From Pleodorina starrii (Eukaryota; Chlorophyta; Chlorophyceae; Chlamydomonadales; Volvocaceae): a stretch of DNA of 64,000 nt. Positions within the stretch are counted from its first letter, which is position 1; every line of letters begins with the position of its first letter. The DNA lies in the NCBI GenBank assembly GCA_030267565.1, contig BRXU01000005.1, forward strand, positions 598,001-662,000, read 5' to 3'. Shown piece by piece: positions 44,901-55,552 of this stretch. The notes under the pieces were generated by a model. It searched no databases. It was not told where the DNA came from and was given only the letters and a program-made list of their open reading frames with translations. A program made the position numbers and the translations under genes.

Positions 44901-45791
44901 CACCTCTCCGCTCACCTGTAGTGTGTATCGGATCCATCCGGACGAAGATTTGTCACTCACCGCTCTTCTTCTGTTGCTTCGCCCGGCCTTGATGTATGTG
45001 TATCTGTGTGTCTGCTCTCCACCTCTTTCCTCCCGCCAAATAGAACTAACCCTTCCCAAACCCTACCCTCCCCTGCCGCACCCATCCCTATCCTCCCAAC
45101 GCCCTCCCGCCCGCCCCACGTGCCCTCCAGCCGAGCCCGTCCCCACCTCCCTCTCCCCCGCCTCCTCCTCCTCCTCCTCCTCCACCTCCTCCGCCTGCTC
45201 TCTGTTGGATCTGGTGAACTTGTCCCGACTGGGCAACCCCCATGTGGGTCGCCGATTCGATATGGCCCAGCTGCGGGCGGCGGCTCGGCAGGTGTCAGAC
45301 ATGGTGCGCAGGGCGGAGCAGCGGCAGCAGCAGCAGCAGCAGCAGGTCAAGGAGCAGGAGAACAAGAGTCAGGTGGGGGCTGGGATGGGGTGGGGTGCGT
45401 ATGGGGTGGGGTTTGGCGTCACGTGCAACCCCGGGTGGGGCCCACGCATCCTCCATGCATGTCCCCCCCCCTGCTGCGCCATGCCTGCTCCTCGCTCTCC
45501 TGCACCGGTATGCGGCAGCAGCCACTGGATCTGCCCACATGCGGCGCGACCCGGACTCGGCACTACCTGCCGCCCTGCTGCACCCTGCCGGCCTTGACCC
45601 AGCCCCCATTGCCGCTGCTCCCGCCCCGCCCCGGCCCCCCGGCTGCTGCTGCTACTGCTACCGCCGCATGTCCGGTCCCCCGGCTGTCCATCCCGCGGAA
45701 ACGGCAGACCCAGCAGCAGCAGGAGCAGCCCAAGGCAACCGCCGCCGCCAGCGCCCACCCGCGCCAGCCGCTTATCCTGGGCCACGCCTAA
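41942..45791 (+). CDS. DRE-TIM / HMG-CoA-lyase-like protein, probably catalytically altered
   Basis: Exons: 41942-42224, 42445-42509, 42848-42934, 43306-43400, 43648-43692, 43808-43892, 44081-44174, 44589-44807, 45131-45372 and an uncertain last exon (about 45519-45791); about 495 residues. After a basic N-terminus and a short coiled coil, FCIDATLVECLSTGHESVED (about 64-83) aligns with the start of the DRE-TIM barrel, where enzymes have D-x-T-L-R-D/E; here Arg is Val. Later GVLLVHVTAGYGLAHATVLE (about residue 290) matches the strand carrying the metal-binding H-x-H, here HVT. AAGCGGVMASL and LLDLVNLSRLGNP follow in family order. Ser- and Gln-rich low-complexity stretches are added. The fold assignment is moderate; loss of enzyme activity is inference. 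Intron 2 is GC-AG (CAG|GCAAGC). Confidence 0.72.
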
Positions 45792-48072
45792 GCTGTCTGA
45801 TTTGCGCAGACCCCGCCGGCAGCAGCAGCGGCCGCAGCTCAGTAGGCAGCGGGAGTTGCACGCATCAAAGCGCCGGCGGCAGGTTTTCTGGCCCAGTCTA
45901 CTTTTGTGAGGATTGATGTCTCGATGGCAACCAACCAACCGGGAGCGAGCCCTCACGACGAAGGCCCTTCCCGCAGCGGGCGCGCGCGCGCGCTGGATTG
46001 GCTCGCTCTCCGTCTGTATCTGATGATTTTGTTGAGGATGGCTCGTAATGCGTCGTATATCGCGGGTTAGCTGAGTCACCGCACGTTGGTTTGTATCTTC
46101 CTGCTGTCTTCCTGAAGTTTTGAAATCCTGTTCAAGAAATCGATGAGAAAGAAAGCTATGTTGGTAAAAAAATAGCTAGGTAATGTCTCTGTCTCTACCG
46201 CCCGGAGCCCCGGACTCTGGTGTTTGGTTGGTTGGTTGGATGGTTGGTTGGTGGTTGGGTGGTTGGGTGTCCGGGCGCCGTGTTGGTGGATGGGCGGTGG
46301 ATGGACATGTGTGTACACACATGCACCTTTCCCAGCAAAGGCCCGATCGGAAGGTGCCCAGTCAGTCAGTCAGTGGACACCTCTTGTTGAATACAACAGC
46401 GGGTTTGCGGGTGTGCATGGAGGCGTTTCCTCAAATGTCTTGCAAGTGGTATGCACGTAGGGAGGCCAAGCAAAGTACATACGGTATCCGCGGCGTCGGG
46501 CGCTGACATATATGTGTGGGGACACTCACCCGAAGCTGCGTCATGGAGATGAGGACGAGCCGCCGCCGCCGCCTGGCTGGAGGACTCTAGAGAGTCCCTT
46601 CGGAGAACGAAGGGAACTGGTGGATGCACCGGGGGTGGGGTTTTTAAGTGTTGTGGTTATGTTGGGGTCGGTACAGGGGGTGTTCTGTACCCTTGGAGGT
46701 GAGGTGTTGGTAGTGATGGTGAGGTGGGAGTTGCCTGAGGATGAGCCCCGCCGCCCATGCAGAGAGACACAACGCAGTCAGCAGCCGGAGCTTTGGGGTT
46801 TCTTCCTGCGTTCGTTCGGTCTGCACGTATGTTCAAAACACGTCAAAATGTACAACAGTACGACGCCGTTAGGCAAGCTTGTCAGGGCGTTCAATCGATG
46901 TGGCCTAGTGCTAGTATCTTCTGGTATCTTCAGGCATCTGATCCAGCGAGTTACGTTGTCAGATCTGATGAAGCCATGTACAACAGGTGCCCCTTTCTAC
47001 TGAGCTACGGGTTCGCTGTACAGCTGCTGATGGGCACTCAATGGTCCAGGGCTCGCCCTCCCTTCCGGCCAGAAGACGCCCGTTCTCCTGCTAGATCGAT
47101 CGCTGCTACCCATGTCCGGCGGCGGTTACTGTAGCCTTAATGATACACGCCCACCTCTGGGGCTTCACCACACGTACGTCACAGCAACTTCGTCAGCGGC
47201 GCCCGATGCAGTGCTGGGAACCTCGCGGCGCGGAGGGAACGCGCCGGATTGATTGTGCTTATGCTGACAGCAGCTGGGCGGTTATGCACCTTTATGCAAG
47301 GGGGCATGCTTTTCAGGAAGAGTAGACTGTGTTTATTTATTGCCGCACACGTGATTATTGCCGCACACGTGATTACTCATTACTGTGCTGACAATGCGGC
47401 ACGCGCTGCGGCGAGGTGGGCTGAGGATACGATCAGGGCCCTGATCCCGACCGTGGCCGACAAGCGCGCGCTGCTCCTTCAGTGCTGCAGCAGGACTGGC
47501 TCCGGCGCGCGTCTTGTGAGGTTTGCGTGCTGCACATGATATAAAGAGAGGGGCGGGACAGCCGCTGCGCACCTCACGAGCTGCTGGACAGGGCCGGACA
47601 GGGCTCAGCAGTACTCAGCCGCCAAAAGAGGTGACTCATTGCCACTCATTGGAAGTCCTGATGAGCTCCCCTCGATGCTAGGAGATCTCCGCATGGCTGC
47701 TCTCGGCTTTAAATTGGGGCTGACCTACATCCGCAATTCAAGGCGGCCGGTTTTGTTTACATCTTTGAACGGGAAAGAGTCGAGAGGAGGTAGGTGTGCG
47801 AGGCGGGCTGAATCGGAAGAGCTCACGCCTCTCAACCTGCAAGTTCCCGAAGCTTGGTTCTTAAATATTTGTCGAAAGTTATTTCTCCTTACCTCTATTC
47901 TTCTATGCGCATCAGTTGCCGCCGTCCAGCAACGGCGTACCTAACACTGCCCCTTTCCGGCATCTGATCGCTGTGAAACTATTGATGTAATTTAATGATA
48001 TTGAGGAACACATGATTCCGCTCGGAATCGGTATGAACATCCACGCCAGAACCGCCCGGAAAACATGTGACA
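45792..48072. other. Long intergenic region
   Basis: No supported gene. A 163-codon ATG frame at 46512-47003 has no recognisable features and ordinary 3'-UTR-like composition. A GGTTGGTT-rich run lies at 46225-46270 and an 18-bp tandem repeat with CACGTG at 47338-47375. ATGATATAAAGAG at about 47536 resembles a TATA element, but the next gene starts over 500 bp downstream. Confidence 0.4.
47338..47375. repeat. 18-bp tandem repeat carrying CACGTG
   Basis: Two copies of an 18-bp unit (TATTGCCGCACACGTGAT) are directly abutted. Each contains the palindrome CACGTG, a G-box core bound by bHLH and bZIP factors in plants. Confidence 0.7.
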
Positions 48073-48111
48073 ATGCAGGGGCAAGGAACATCAGAAGCCC
48101 GCTTTAGATCC

Positions 48112-51100
48112 ATGCCCACAATGCCCTTACTACTAGGAGCGGTGTTTCTCGTCGCAGCGTGCCAAGTGTCGGCATACCCGAACTACAAGGTCAAATCGTC
48201 GAAATGCGACGCGCACCCGTCCGGCCCTGCTTACGGGCGCGGTGGAGCCTTTGTACATGATAATGTAGCCCTGGATAGGTAAGTAATTCAAGAATGATCT
48301 CTGAATTGAATCTCGTATGTATTGCCGACACGGACCGTTTGTGCGACCTGGAGTCAGCCAGCTGTTTTCGACTGCTTTCATATCCACATTGTGATGTGGT
48401 ATCCTTCTTTTGCCTTCCGATGCCAGGGATGCGACCTTCCTCGTCTTAGCTGGCACTGGCAGCGGCAGTCCAGTCGCAGCGCTTTGCAAGGGAAGACAGT
48501 ACACCATAAAGGTAATAAATACGTAAACGGATCGCAAGGTAGAGCGTGGAGGTTTAGGGGACTTCCGGCGCTGGGTACGGAATCGCGCCGCAAGGCAAGT
48601 AAAAAGGTATAAACATTTGGAAGCCGCACAGGGTAAGCGGCCGTACCGGACATGATCAGGGCGCTAATCGGGCGCTTACAGAGGTGTGAGAGACGGGCCC
48701 GCCGGCGATGGACATATGCGGGCGCCGTACTATGTTGGTTGAAACCCGAATCCCCCACTCGTCGTATCGGGGGACCTCAGCCCCCGTGGATGGCACTGCC
48801 TTCGAGTTCTAGCCGGCCCGGGGTCGGGAACCCGGACCCAGGCTACCCAGAAATCCCAAAGTCGCAGGCCGTACGGCCGTAAACGGCTGTTTGACCCGGA
48901 TTCACTCGCTGGGACGGACTCAGGGCAACAGAACACCTGGGCCGGCCGGTCAGCACGAGGGTTTGGCAGCACCTCCCCATCGTAACAACCACATCAACGT
49001 CACCCCGGGGTGTGCCGCGTGGGTTCAGGACGTGCCGGGTCGGGTTGGGGAGGCACTGTGACCGGCACGGCCCCCTGTGTGTGGTAGGCTTTGTGAGATA
49101 TTGTTTCGACTTGGAGAGTACCACGGCCCGTTGATGTGGCGCTGCTCAATGCCGCTGCTGTTGCTGCCTTTGTCGCCATTCCGGTGCCTGCTCGCCCCGA
49201 TGCGCCCCCACCGCTAGCGGCGGAGGCACGGCTGCGTGTGCCTGCCTATGACGCCCATGCCACCCCATCGCCCTCTCCGAGCTGGCCCCCATCTCCCCAA
49301 ATACGAGCATGGGTACGACTGAATCGGTTGACAACGGACCCACCCATCGGGACAGAAGATCTCTACTCGGAGCACATCGCACCTTATCCCTGTCGCAACT
49401 GAAGCCCAACGTTGGGTGTGGATGTGAATGTGGGCTTGTTGGTGTCCCGAGCAGGTCACGTTTGGCTCCCCTCGGCTGGTGCTTCTGACGGCGAGCCAGG
49501 GCGCGTTCACCCAGCAGGGATCGGCGGTCACCGATTGGTGGGTCCCGGGCTCCTGCTGTGAGGCGATCGGTAGCACTACGGTAACTTAAGTTTCGTCAGG
49601 TGTTTGGATGGTATACAGTATAGTCAGCGCTCTCACATGATCACCGGAAGGCCCGATTCGATCCCCCCAATGTGCGCCGCATCCCGTTATCCCAAGTGCC
49701 GCATCCTGGGTGTACGTGTCGTGGAGCTTCATTCGCCGCCGCGGTGAGGCGTGACACGGTACAACACCCAGTACGACCTGTACGACAGCTCACATCGGCG
49801 CCCTGATAAACCCCACGTCCCCCCGCTCCCCCGCTGCCCTGCAGCCCCAACCGGTACGTGCAAATGGCGGCGAGCTCCAGTCTCACCGTCACCTACACCG
49901 CCCCCTGTGACCCCACCGCGGTAGCAGGTGCGCTTGCGGGTTACCGCCATTTACCTCCTTTACCGCCTTTACCTCCGGCATTCCTCTACCCGGCAGCCGG
50001 TGGCCTTCAGCTCATTGCACGTGCAAAGGGCGCTCTCTCAGTGCGGCGATTTCGCTAGTGTCCTTCTCCTGCTGAAGGGCTTCGTTGCCGATATGCCGAA
50101 AGGGCTTTACGGTAATAGCTGCTACCCAGCGGGTTTTGTGTGTACGACAGATAAGTGACGAGTGAGACTCCCCTCCCTCCCTCCCCTCTCATGTCTCATC
50201 CCATCACATCCACAGGTAGTCTGGTCGTGTTGCGAGTCTCCAGCGCCGACCCCTCTGCCCCCCTGGAGCTTCTGGGCACCTCCGTGGCGCTGCCCCTGGA
50301 CCTGGACCCGGCGAGCACCTGTACGGCGGCCACGTGTACGGCAGTACGGGCAGCGGCGGTGGTCTCCCTGGATCCTGGCGCACCATCGACCCGGGGTGTG
50401 TTGACTTTGACTTTGGGAAGGACTGTGAGGAGGAGGATACGGGTTTTTCACCCCCAAGGGACCGGACGAGCCTAAGGCACGCAGCGGCTGGGTCACAGTC
50501 CGTCGGGCCGTACTGCAGGATTAGTTCCAGATCCCAACAGGAACTGAGTTTCAGTATGGGCGAAAGCTGGAGAGTTATGGGCGAAACCTGAGCTGAGAGC
50601 TTCTTGCCGAGGGCGGCCTGCTGCCGGCTGAAGACCTAGATTACCGGTACCGTGCCGCGCCAGCAACCAACATGCCAGATGCCGCCTTGGGAGCGTCCCC
50701 AAACCCCAACAACTCTCCGCACCCATGCCGCGCCAGCCCTTTTCGCACCAGCCCCCACTCGATGTATCCTACGTCCCTACCCATTCATGCAGCTGCCGCG
50801 GTCGACTGGGGGGATCAGCAGCAGCAGCTGGCGTTCTTCCCAGTGCGTGTCACATTCCGTCAGGCGAGCGCCAACTGCCTCTCGCTGGGCTCCCGTCTGG
50901 TGAGCCTGGAGGAGTGGGCGGCGGCGGTTGACGGCATGCGGACCGACCCGCAGCTTGGGGAGTTGCTGGTGGCGCTGCTGGTGGGGCTGTACGATTTTGG
51001 GCTGTCCGACAATGGCGGGCGGCCCTGGCAGGCCTGGGGCACCAGCCCCAGCGGCCGCTGCGGTGCCGTACAGGTCGACTCGAGCACCATCCAGGTCATC

Positions 51101-54100
51101 AAGCAGGCCGCGGCGGCGGACTGTGGCCAGATGCTGTACTACATGTGTTTGGGGCCGTACTTCAACCTCGACCCGCCGCCGCCGCCGCCGCCGAGCCCGC
51201 CACCGCCGCCGCCAAAGCCGGCGGTGGTGCCCGACCTTGGTGGGGCGGTGGGTGGGCCCTTTGGGCTCTAGGGCCAGGGCTGTTGGGTTCTGGTTCATTA
51301 AATGTAATGAAGGGAATGGTACTGGCGCTGCTGTTAGCCACCTACTCTTCGACCCCAATGCCGCCCGTCCCGAAGCCCAACGCCACCTCATGGCAAGGCA
51401 ACGTATGGCGCCCCTCATTGCGACACACGCATCCTCAATTCGCGCGCCCCCACCCAACACACACAGATACACAACCCGACCCCTAGCAACGCCATCCCGA
51501 GAGACTCCGCTGCGGAATCGTTTCCATTACCGGTATTCCCCCGGCTCCAAATTACCGGTAGCTCCCTCCAGCCCGCCCCCCGCTCCGCCGTCTCCGACCC
51601 TTCGCTGCGGTATCTTCTTTGTCCCCCCCCCCCGCTCCCCGCCCGTTCCGTTCCCACTCCACAGGCGTCCGCGACCGCTGGAACGGTCGCGACTGGACCT
51701 TCCTCAGCTCCCGCGTGTCTCTGCGCGAAGCCGATGCGCGGTGCCGCGGCCTCGGCGCCGGTGCGCACCTGGCCACACTGGCCGAGTGGCAGGACCTGTC
51801 CGCAGCCCTCGCTGCCGGCGAGGTCACCCAACTGTACAACGCCGTCTCGGGGGCCATGTTTTACTTTGGCGACTACGGCGGCCGGTCCTGGAACTTCTGG
51901 GCTTCAGGCGGCCTGGGCGCCGGGCTGGGCGGCTGCGGCGCCGTGCGAGTGGACCCGCTTGCGCTGGTGGTTGCCAACACCTCCCGTACGGCATCCTGCA
52001 ACAACACCCTCATGACTCTGTGCGTGCAGCTGGCGATGGTGATGCCGGTCCTGCCGAATATGCCGCCGGAGCGGCCGGAGTATCCGCCGCCACCGCCGCC
52101 GGCGTCGCCCAGGCCCAAGCCCAGGCCGCCGCCGTACCCTAAGCCCCCACCGCCGTCGCCGCCTCCCAGCGTGAGTTGTGCCACTGTCCGCGTCGTTTGA
52201 CCCTGGCGGTGCAATTCCCGTGCAATGATAGCTTGCCTGGAGGGGGCGAGGAAGGATGCAAACGGGGCTCTGCCTGCTTTCGGCCCCAAACGCGGTTCTG
52301 GTCGGCGGGGCTCGCATTCCATCACCCCTTTCCTCGGCCCTCTTTGCGGACAAGCAATGCTTTCAACCACTTGTGCCGGGTTGTTATTACGATACCGGCT
52401 ACGACACCTCACAGAGGTGCGGAGCCGCGGATCTGCGGCTCTGCGGATTTGCGGGAAGGCGCCGCCACACCAGACCACCAGCCGGTCGCCTCCACGCTCC
52501 GGTGGTCCCAATGCTCCCCCACATGGCCAAAGGACAATGGCACCGAACTCTCCTCCAATGACCCCCCTTCCCCTTCCGTCTCTTCGCCCCGTCTGATCCC
52601 ACACTCCCCGCCCCAACCGCCCCGCCGCTCGCCCCTCCAGCCGCCCCAGGGCTGCAACTGCAAGCCTCCCTCGCCGCGGCCCCCCCGGCCGAAGCCGCCC
52701 TCGCCGCCGCCCCCGCCCCCATCGCCGCCCCCTCCTCCCCCGCCAAGCCCACGGCCACCCAGCCCCAAGCCGCCTTCGCCGCTCTCGAAGCCGCCCCCGC
52801 CTCGCCCTCCGCCTCCCTCCCCGCCCCCGCCTCGCCCTCCGCCGCCCTCCCCGCCCCCGCCTCGCCCTCCGCCTCCCTCCCCGCCCCCGCCCCCGTCTCC
52901 GTCCCCCTCCCCACCTCCGCCCTCCCCCAGTCCATGTGGCCGCTCCGGCCTGGGCTACGCATGCTCCCTGGAGCTTGGCGAGGGCCTACGACTGCACTGG
53001 AGCCCCGCCTCCGCCTTGTGGTCCAGATCAGTGCTGCTGGCTGCCTCCACGGCCCCCTCAACCAGCAGCTGTGTCAAGGCCTACCCCAACCCCACCGTTA
53101 GGGCCGCGTTCCACATGCTGCTGGAGGGGCCCTGTGCAGGTGAGCGGGCGGGGACTGGGGAGGTGGGTGATTGAGACGAGACCGTGGCGGTGGGTGGGTG
53201 GGCCGGGCGGGTGCAGGTGGGTGGGTGGGTGGGTGGGATGAGTGAGGGGCGGCGAGCACGTCAGTCCCACATCTCAAGCCAGTGGTGATTGCTGCACAGC
53301 GCACGCTTCCTTCCGTCCTTCCTTCCGTCCTTCCTCCCACATGCCCGTCAGCAACGCCGCCCTACCTTCCTTCCCTCTTCCTTCCTTCCCTCTTCCTTCC
53401 TTCCCTCTCCCTTCCTTCCCTCTCCCTTCCTTCCCTCTCCCTTCCTTCCCTCTCCCATCCTTCCCTCTCCCTTCCTGGGGTTCGTGTTCCCCACCGGACT
53501 GCGTCTCCTGCTGCCCCGCGCTTCCTGCGCCCGCTCTAGACCAAGTGTCCTTTGCCTTCCTGCCGGCCGTGTGGGGCGGCATGTCACCCGGCATCACCGC
53601 GTTCCTCACCGGGGACGGCTCCATCCGGGTAGCCACACACCAGGTGAGATCTTGGGGCCTGGGGCCTTGGATCTTGGATTTTGGGGCCTTGGATGGGGGA
53701 CTCTGGGCGCTCCTCTCTGTTTGCTGCCGCAATCGTCTCCCGCCCCTCCGCGGCGACGCGGCCACGCGCTCGCTTTCTTTCTGCTGGAGATAACAGGTAA
53801 TCCTCAGGTAATATTCCAGGTAACTGCGTTGCGTTCCCCTCGCCCCGGGCCGTTCTTATTGCCCCTCCTGTATAGGTAAGGCAACGGGTGTGATGGTTAG
53901 GACTGCTGGGCCCCGTTCGCCAACGTCACCTCCGTTCCACCTCCCCGCCGGGGCCCCCCTCCCCAGGCCACCCTCATTCCCGCCCCTGGCGCCAGCGCCC
54001 AGCCCTTCAGCGCCTCACGCTCCCACCCGCTCGGCCCAGGCCCCTGGCCCGTGGGGCCCCCACAGCCCTACAACTGGACCTCCGCCACCGCGGCGACGAT

Positions 54101-55552
54101 GCTGCCACCCGACCTATCCACCGGCGGCGGCAGCGCACGCCTGGCGGTGTGCTTCAGCGCCTCGGCGCTTCCGCCGGGGGCCCGGGCCCTGGACGCCTTC
54201 TTGGCCACGCTGATCCCCAACCTAAACGCCATCAGCGGAAGCGGCGGCGGCGGCGGTGGCGGCGGCGGTGGCTGTGCAGCTTGGGCAGGGCGGCGGCGGG
54301 CTTTGGAGGATCAGCTGCAGCTGCAGCTGGCAGCGACGTCGGAGGCCAGGGCCGGGGATGCGGCGGAGGGGGCGCAGGGGCAGGCTGGCAGCGACGCGGA
54401 CCGTCAGCTGTCGGAGTGGTTCCGGAGCGACACCCCACCACCTGAGCACATCCCAGCGGAGCACAGCCCGCCGGAGTACGACCCGCCAGAGTACAGCCCG
54501 CCGCCGGAGTACGACCCGCCGCCTGAGTACGACCCAGTGCAGTACAAGCCGCCGCCGCCGAAGCTCACCCCGGCGGCCTTAAGCCCGCCACCGCCGCCGT
54601 CACCCGCTGCTGCCGTCGGGGGCATTCTTGGCAATGCCGTCTCGGTGCGGATGGGCGGTGCGGCGGGGGGACGGCGCGTGCTGGTGCTGCCGCGCGCGGG
54701 CGTGGAGTCGGAGTGCTCGGCGGCGTGCGGTCGTGCGGGTCTCTTGCTGGGTGCCAGCTCTCGCCCCGGGTACAACCTGACGGGCTCCGATTTGGAGGCG
54801 GCTTGGGGTGCTCTCCTGCAGCAGGTGCGTCAGGTGCACGTGCGGGTGGCTTGGTGGGCTGTGGGAGCCGGGGGGGAGGGGTGGGTATTTACGACACCAA
54901 GACGGGGAGGGAGGTACCGTAATCAGGATGAGTTCGCCGCGGTGGAGCGGAGGCAACCCAGGCGAACGAACCCGGGGACACGGGATGCAGCAGTACTTGC
55001 CAAACATGCAGGTTCACCTCGCCAAGTCCACGGGTGGGGGATGGGTCTGGGGAGGGTGGGGAAGGGGCGAAACCGTAGCGAAGTAAATGGGGGGGGTTGG
55101 GGGACGGAGGGGTGCAGAGGATGAGGAAAGAGGGACTCAGAAGGCTTGTGCCGGGGGACAGAAACGCCGGGGAGGGTTCAGTTGTGAAGAGCGAGCAAGC
55201 ATGTCTCGTTGTCCCTCTGCCAGGCAGTCTTATGTTGTGCTTGAGGGAGAACGGTATGTAGCGCACTGTCTCCGGTCTTTCGCCCTCACCTGTTCCCCCC
55301 CCCCTCTCTTCCGTTCAACACCCCCGCTATCGCCCCAAGGCGCCGCCGGTGGCTGGGGCGGCGGACTCCAGCGGCGTGGTGGGCGGCTGGGTGGGCCCCG
55401 CCGCCCCCAATTTCGTGGGTCGCCGCCCGCCCAGCCCGCCCGCCTTCGGTCCGGCTCCCTGCGCCTCCACGACCCTGCGATACTACAACGCAACGTTGAG
55501 GTCCACCCCCTGTGCCGCATTGGGCTGGTGCATCTGTTGGAGCGCCGCGTGA
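48112..55552 (+). CDS. Secreted matrix protein: Reeler-like domain, two C-type-lectin-like domains, Pro-rich shafts
   Basis: Eleven exons: 48112-48278, 48427-48511, 49455-49537, 49845-49927, 50216-50320, 50793-51239, 51665-52170, 52641-53139, 53540-53643, 53967-54824, 55340-55552, giving 1049 residues. Signal peptide 1-21 (MPTMPLLLGAVFLVAACQVS then A) is followed by YPNYKVKSSKCDAHPSGPAY and, to about 174, a Reeler-like pattern (LCKGRQYTI, RLVLLTASQGAF, CPNR, TYTAPCD). Two homologous lectin-like domains follow: FFPVRVTFRQASANCLSLGS...RCGAVQVD and WTFLSSRVSLREADARCRGL...GCGAVRVD. Each ends in a Pro-rich run; a longer SPPPP/RPP shaft starts exon 8. Exon 10 has PPEY repeats. This fits an extracellular-matrix glycoprotein of the volvocine wall; a sugar ligand is inference. 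An ATG at 48073 is an alternative start. The exon 5 donor is the least certain junction. Confidence 0.83.
52641..52929 (+). repeat. (S/R)PPPP hydroxyproline-rich shaft
   Basis: The codons of exon 8 encode repeated PRPPPPSPPP units, near-identical at the DNA level over several copies (52795-52880). Such runs are hydroxylated and glycosylated into stiff rods in algal wall proteins such as pherophorins. Confidence 0.85.
53361..53477. repeat. CTTCCTTCCCTCTCC tandem repeat in intron 8
   Basis: A 15-bp pyrimidine unit is repeated about eight times, strictly strand-asymmetric, a short distance before the acceptor of exon 9. Confidence 0.75.
54461..54554 (+). repeat. PPEY repeat (extensin-like)
   Basis: Exon 10 encodes a run of SPPEYDPPEYSPPPEYDPPP-type units ending in PVQYKPPPPK. 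Regularly spaced Tyr between prolines resembles cross-linking motifs of extensins. Confidence 0.8.

Noticed and set aside
45316..45350. A CAG run that looked like a CRISPR-like or satellite repeat.
   Set aside because: It is a plain Gln-coding triplet run inside exon 9 of the DRE-TIM-like gene; there are no spacers, and CRISPR arrays do not fit a nuclear algal genome.
46512..47003. A 163-codon ATG frame between the DRE-TIM-like and matrix-protein genes.
   Set aside because: No recognisable motif, no splice partners; more likely 3' UTR or spacer.
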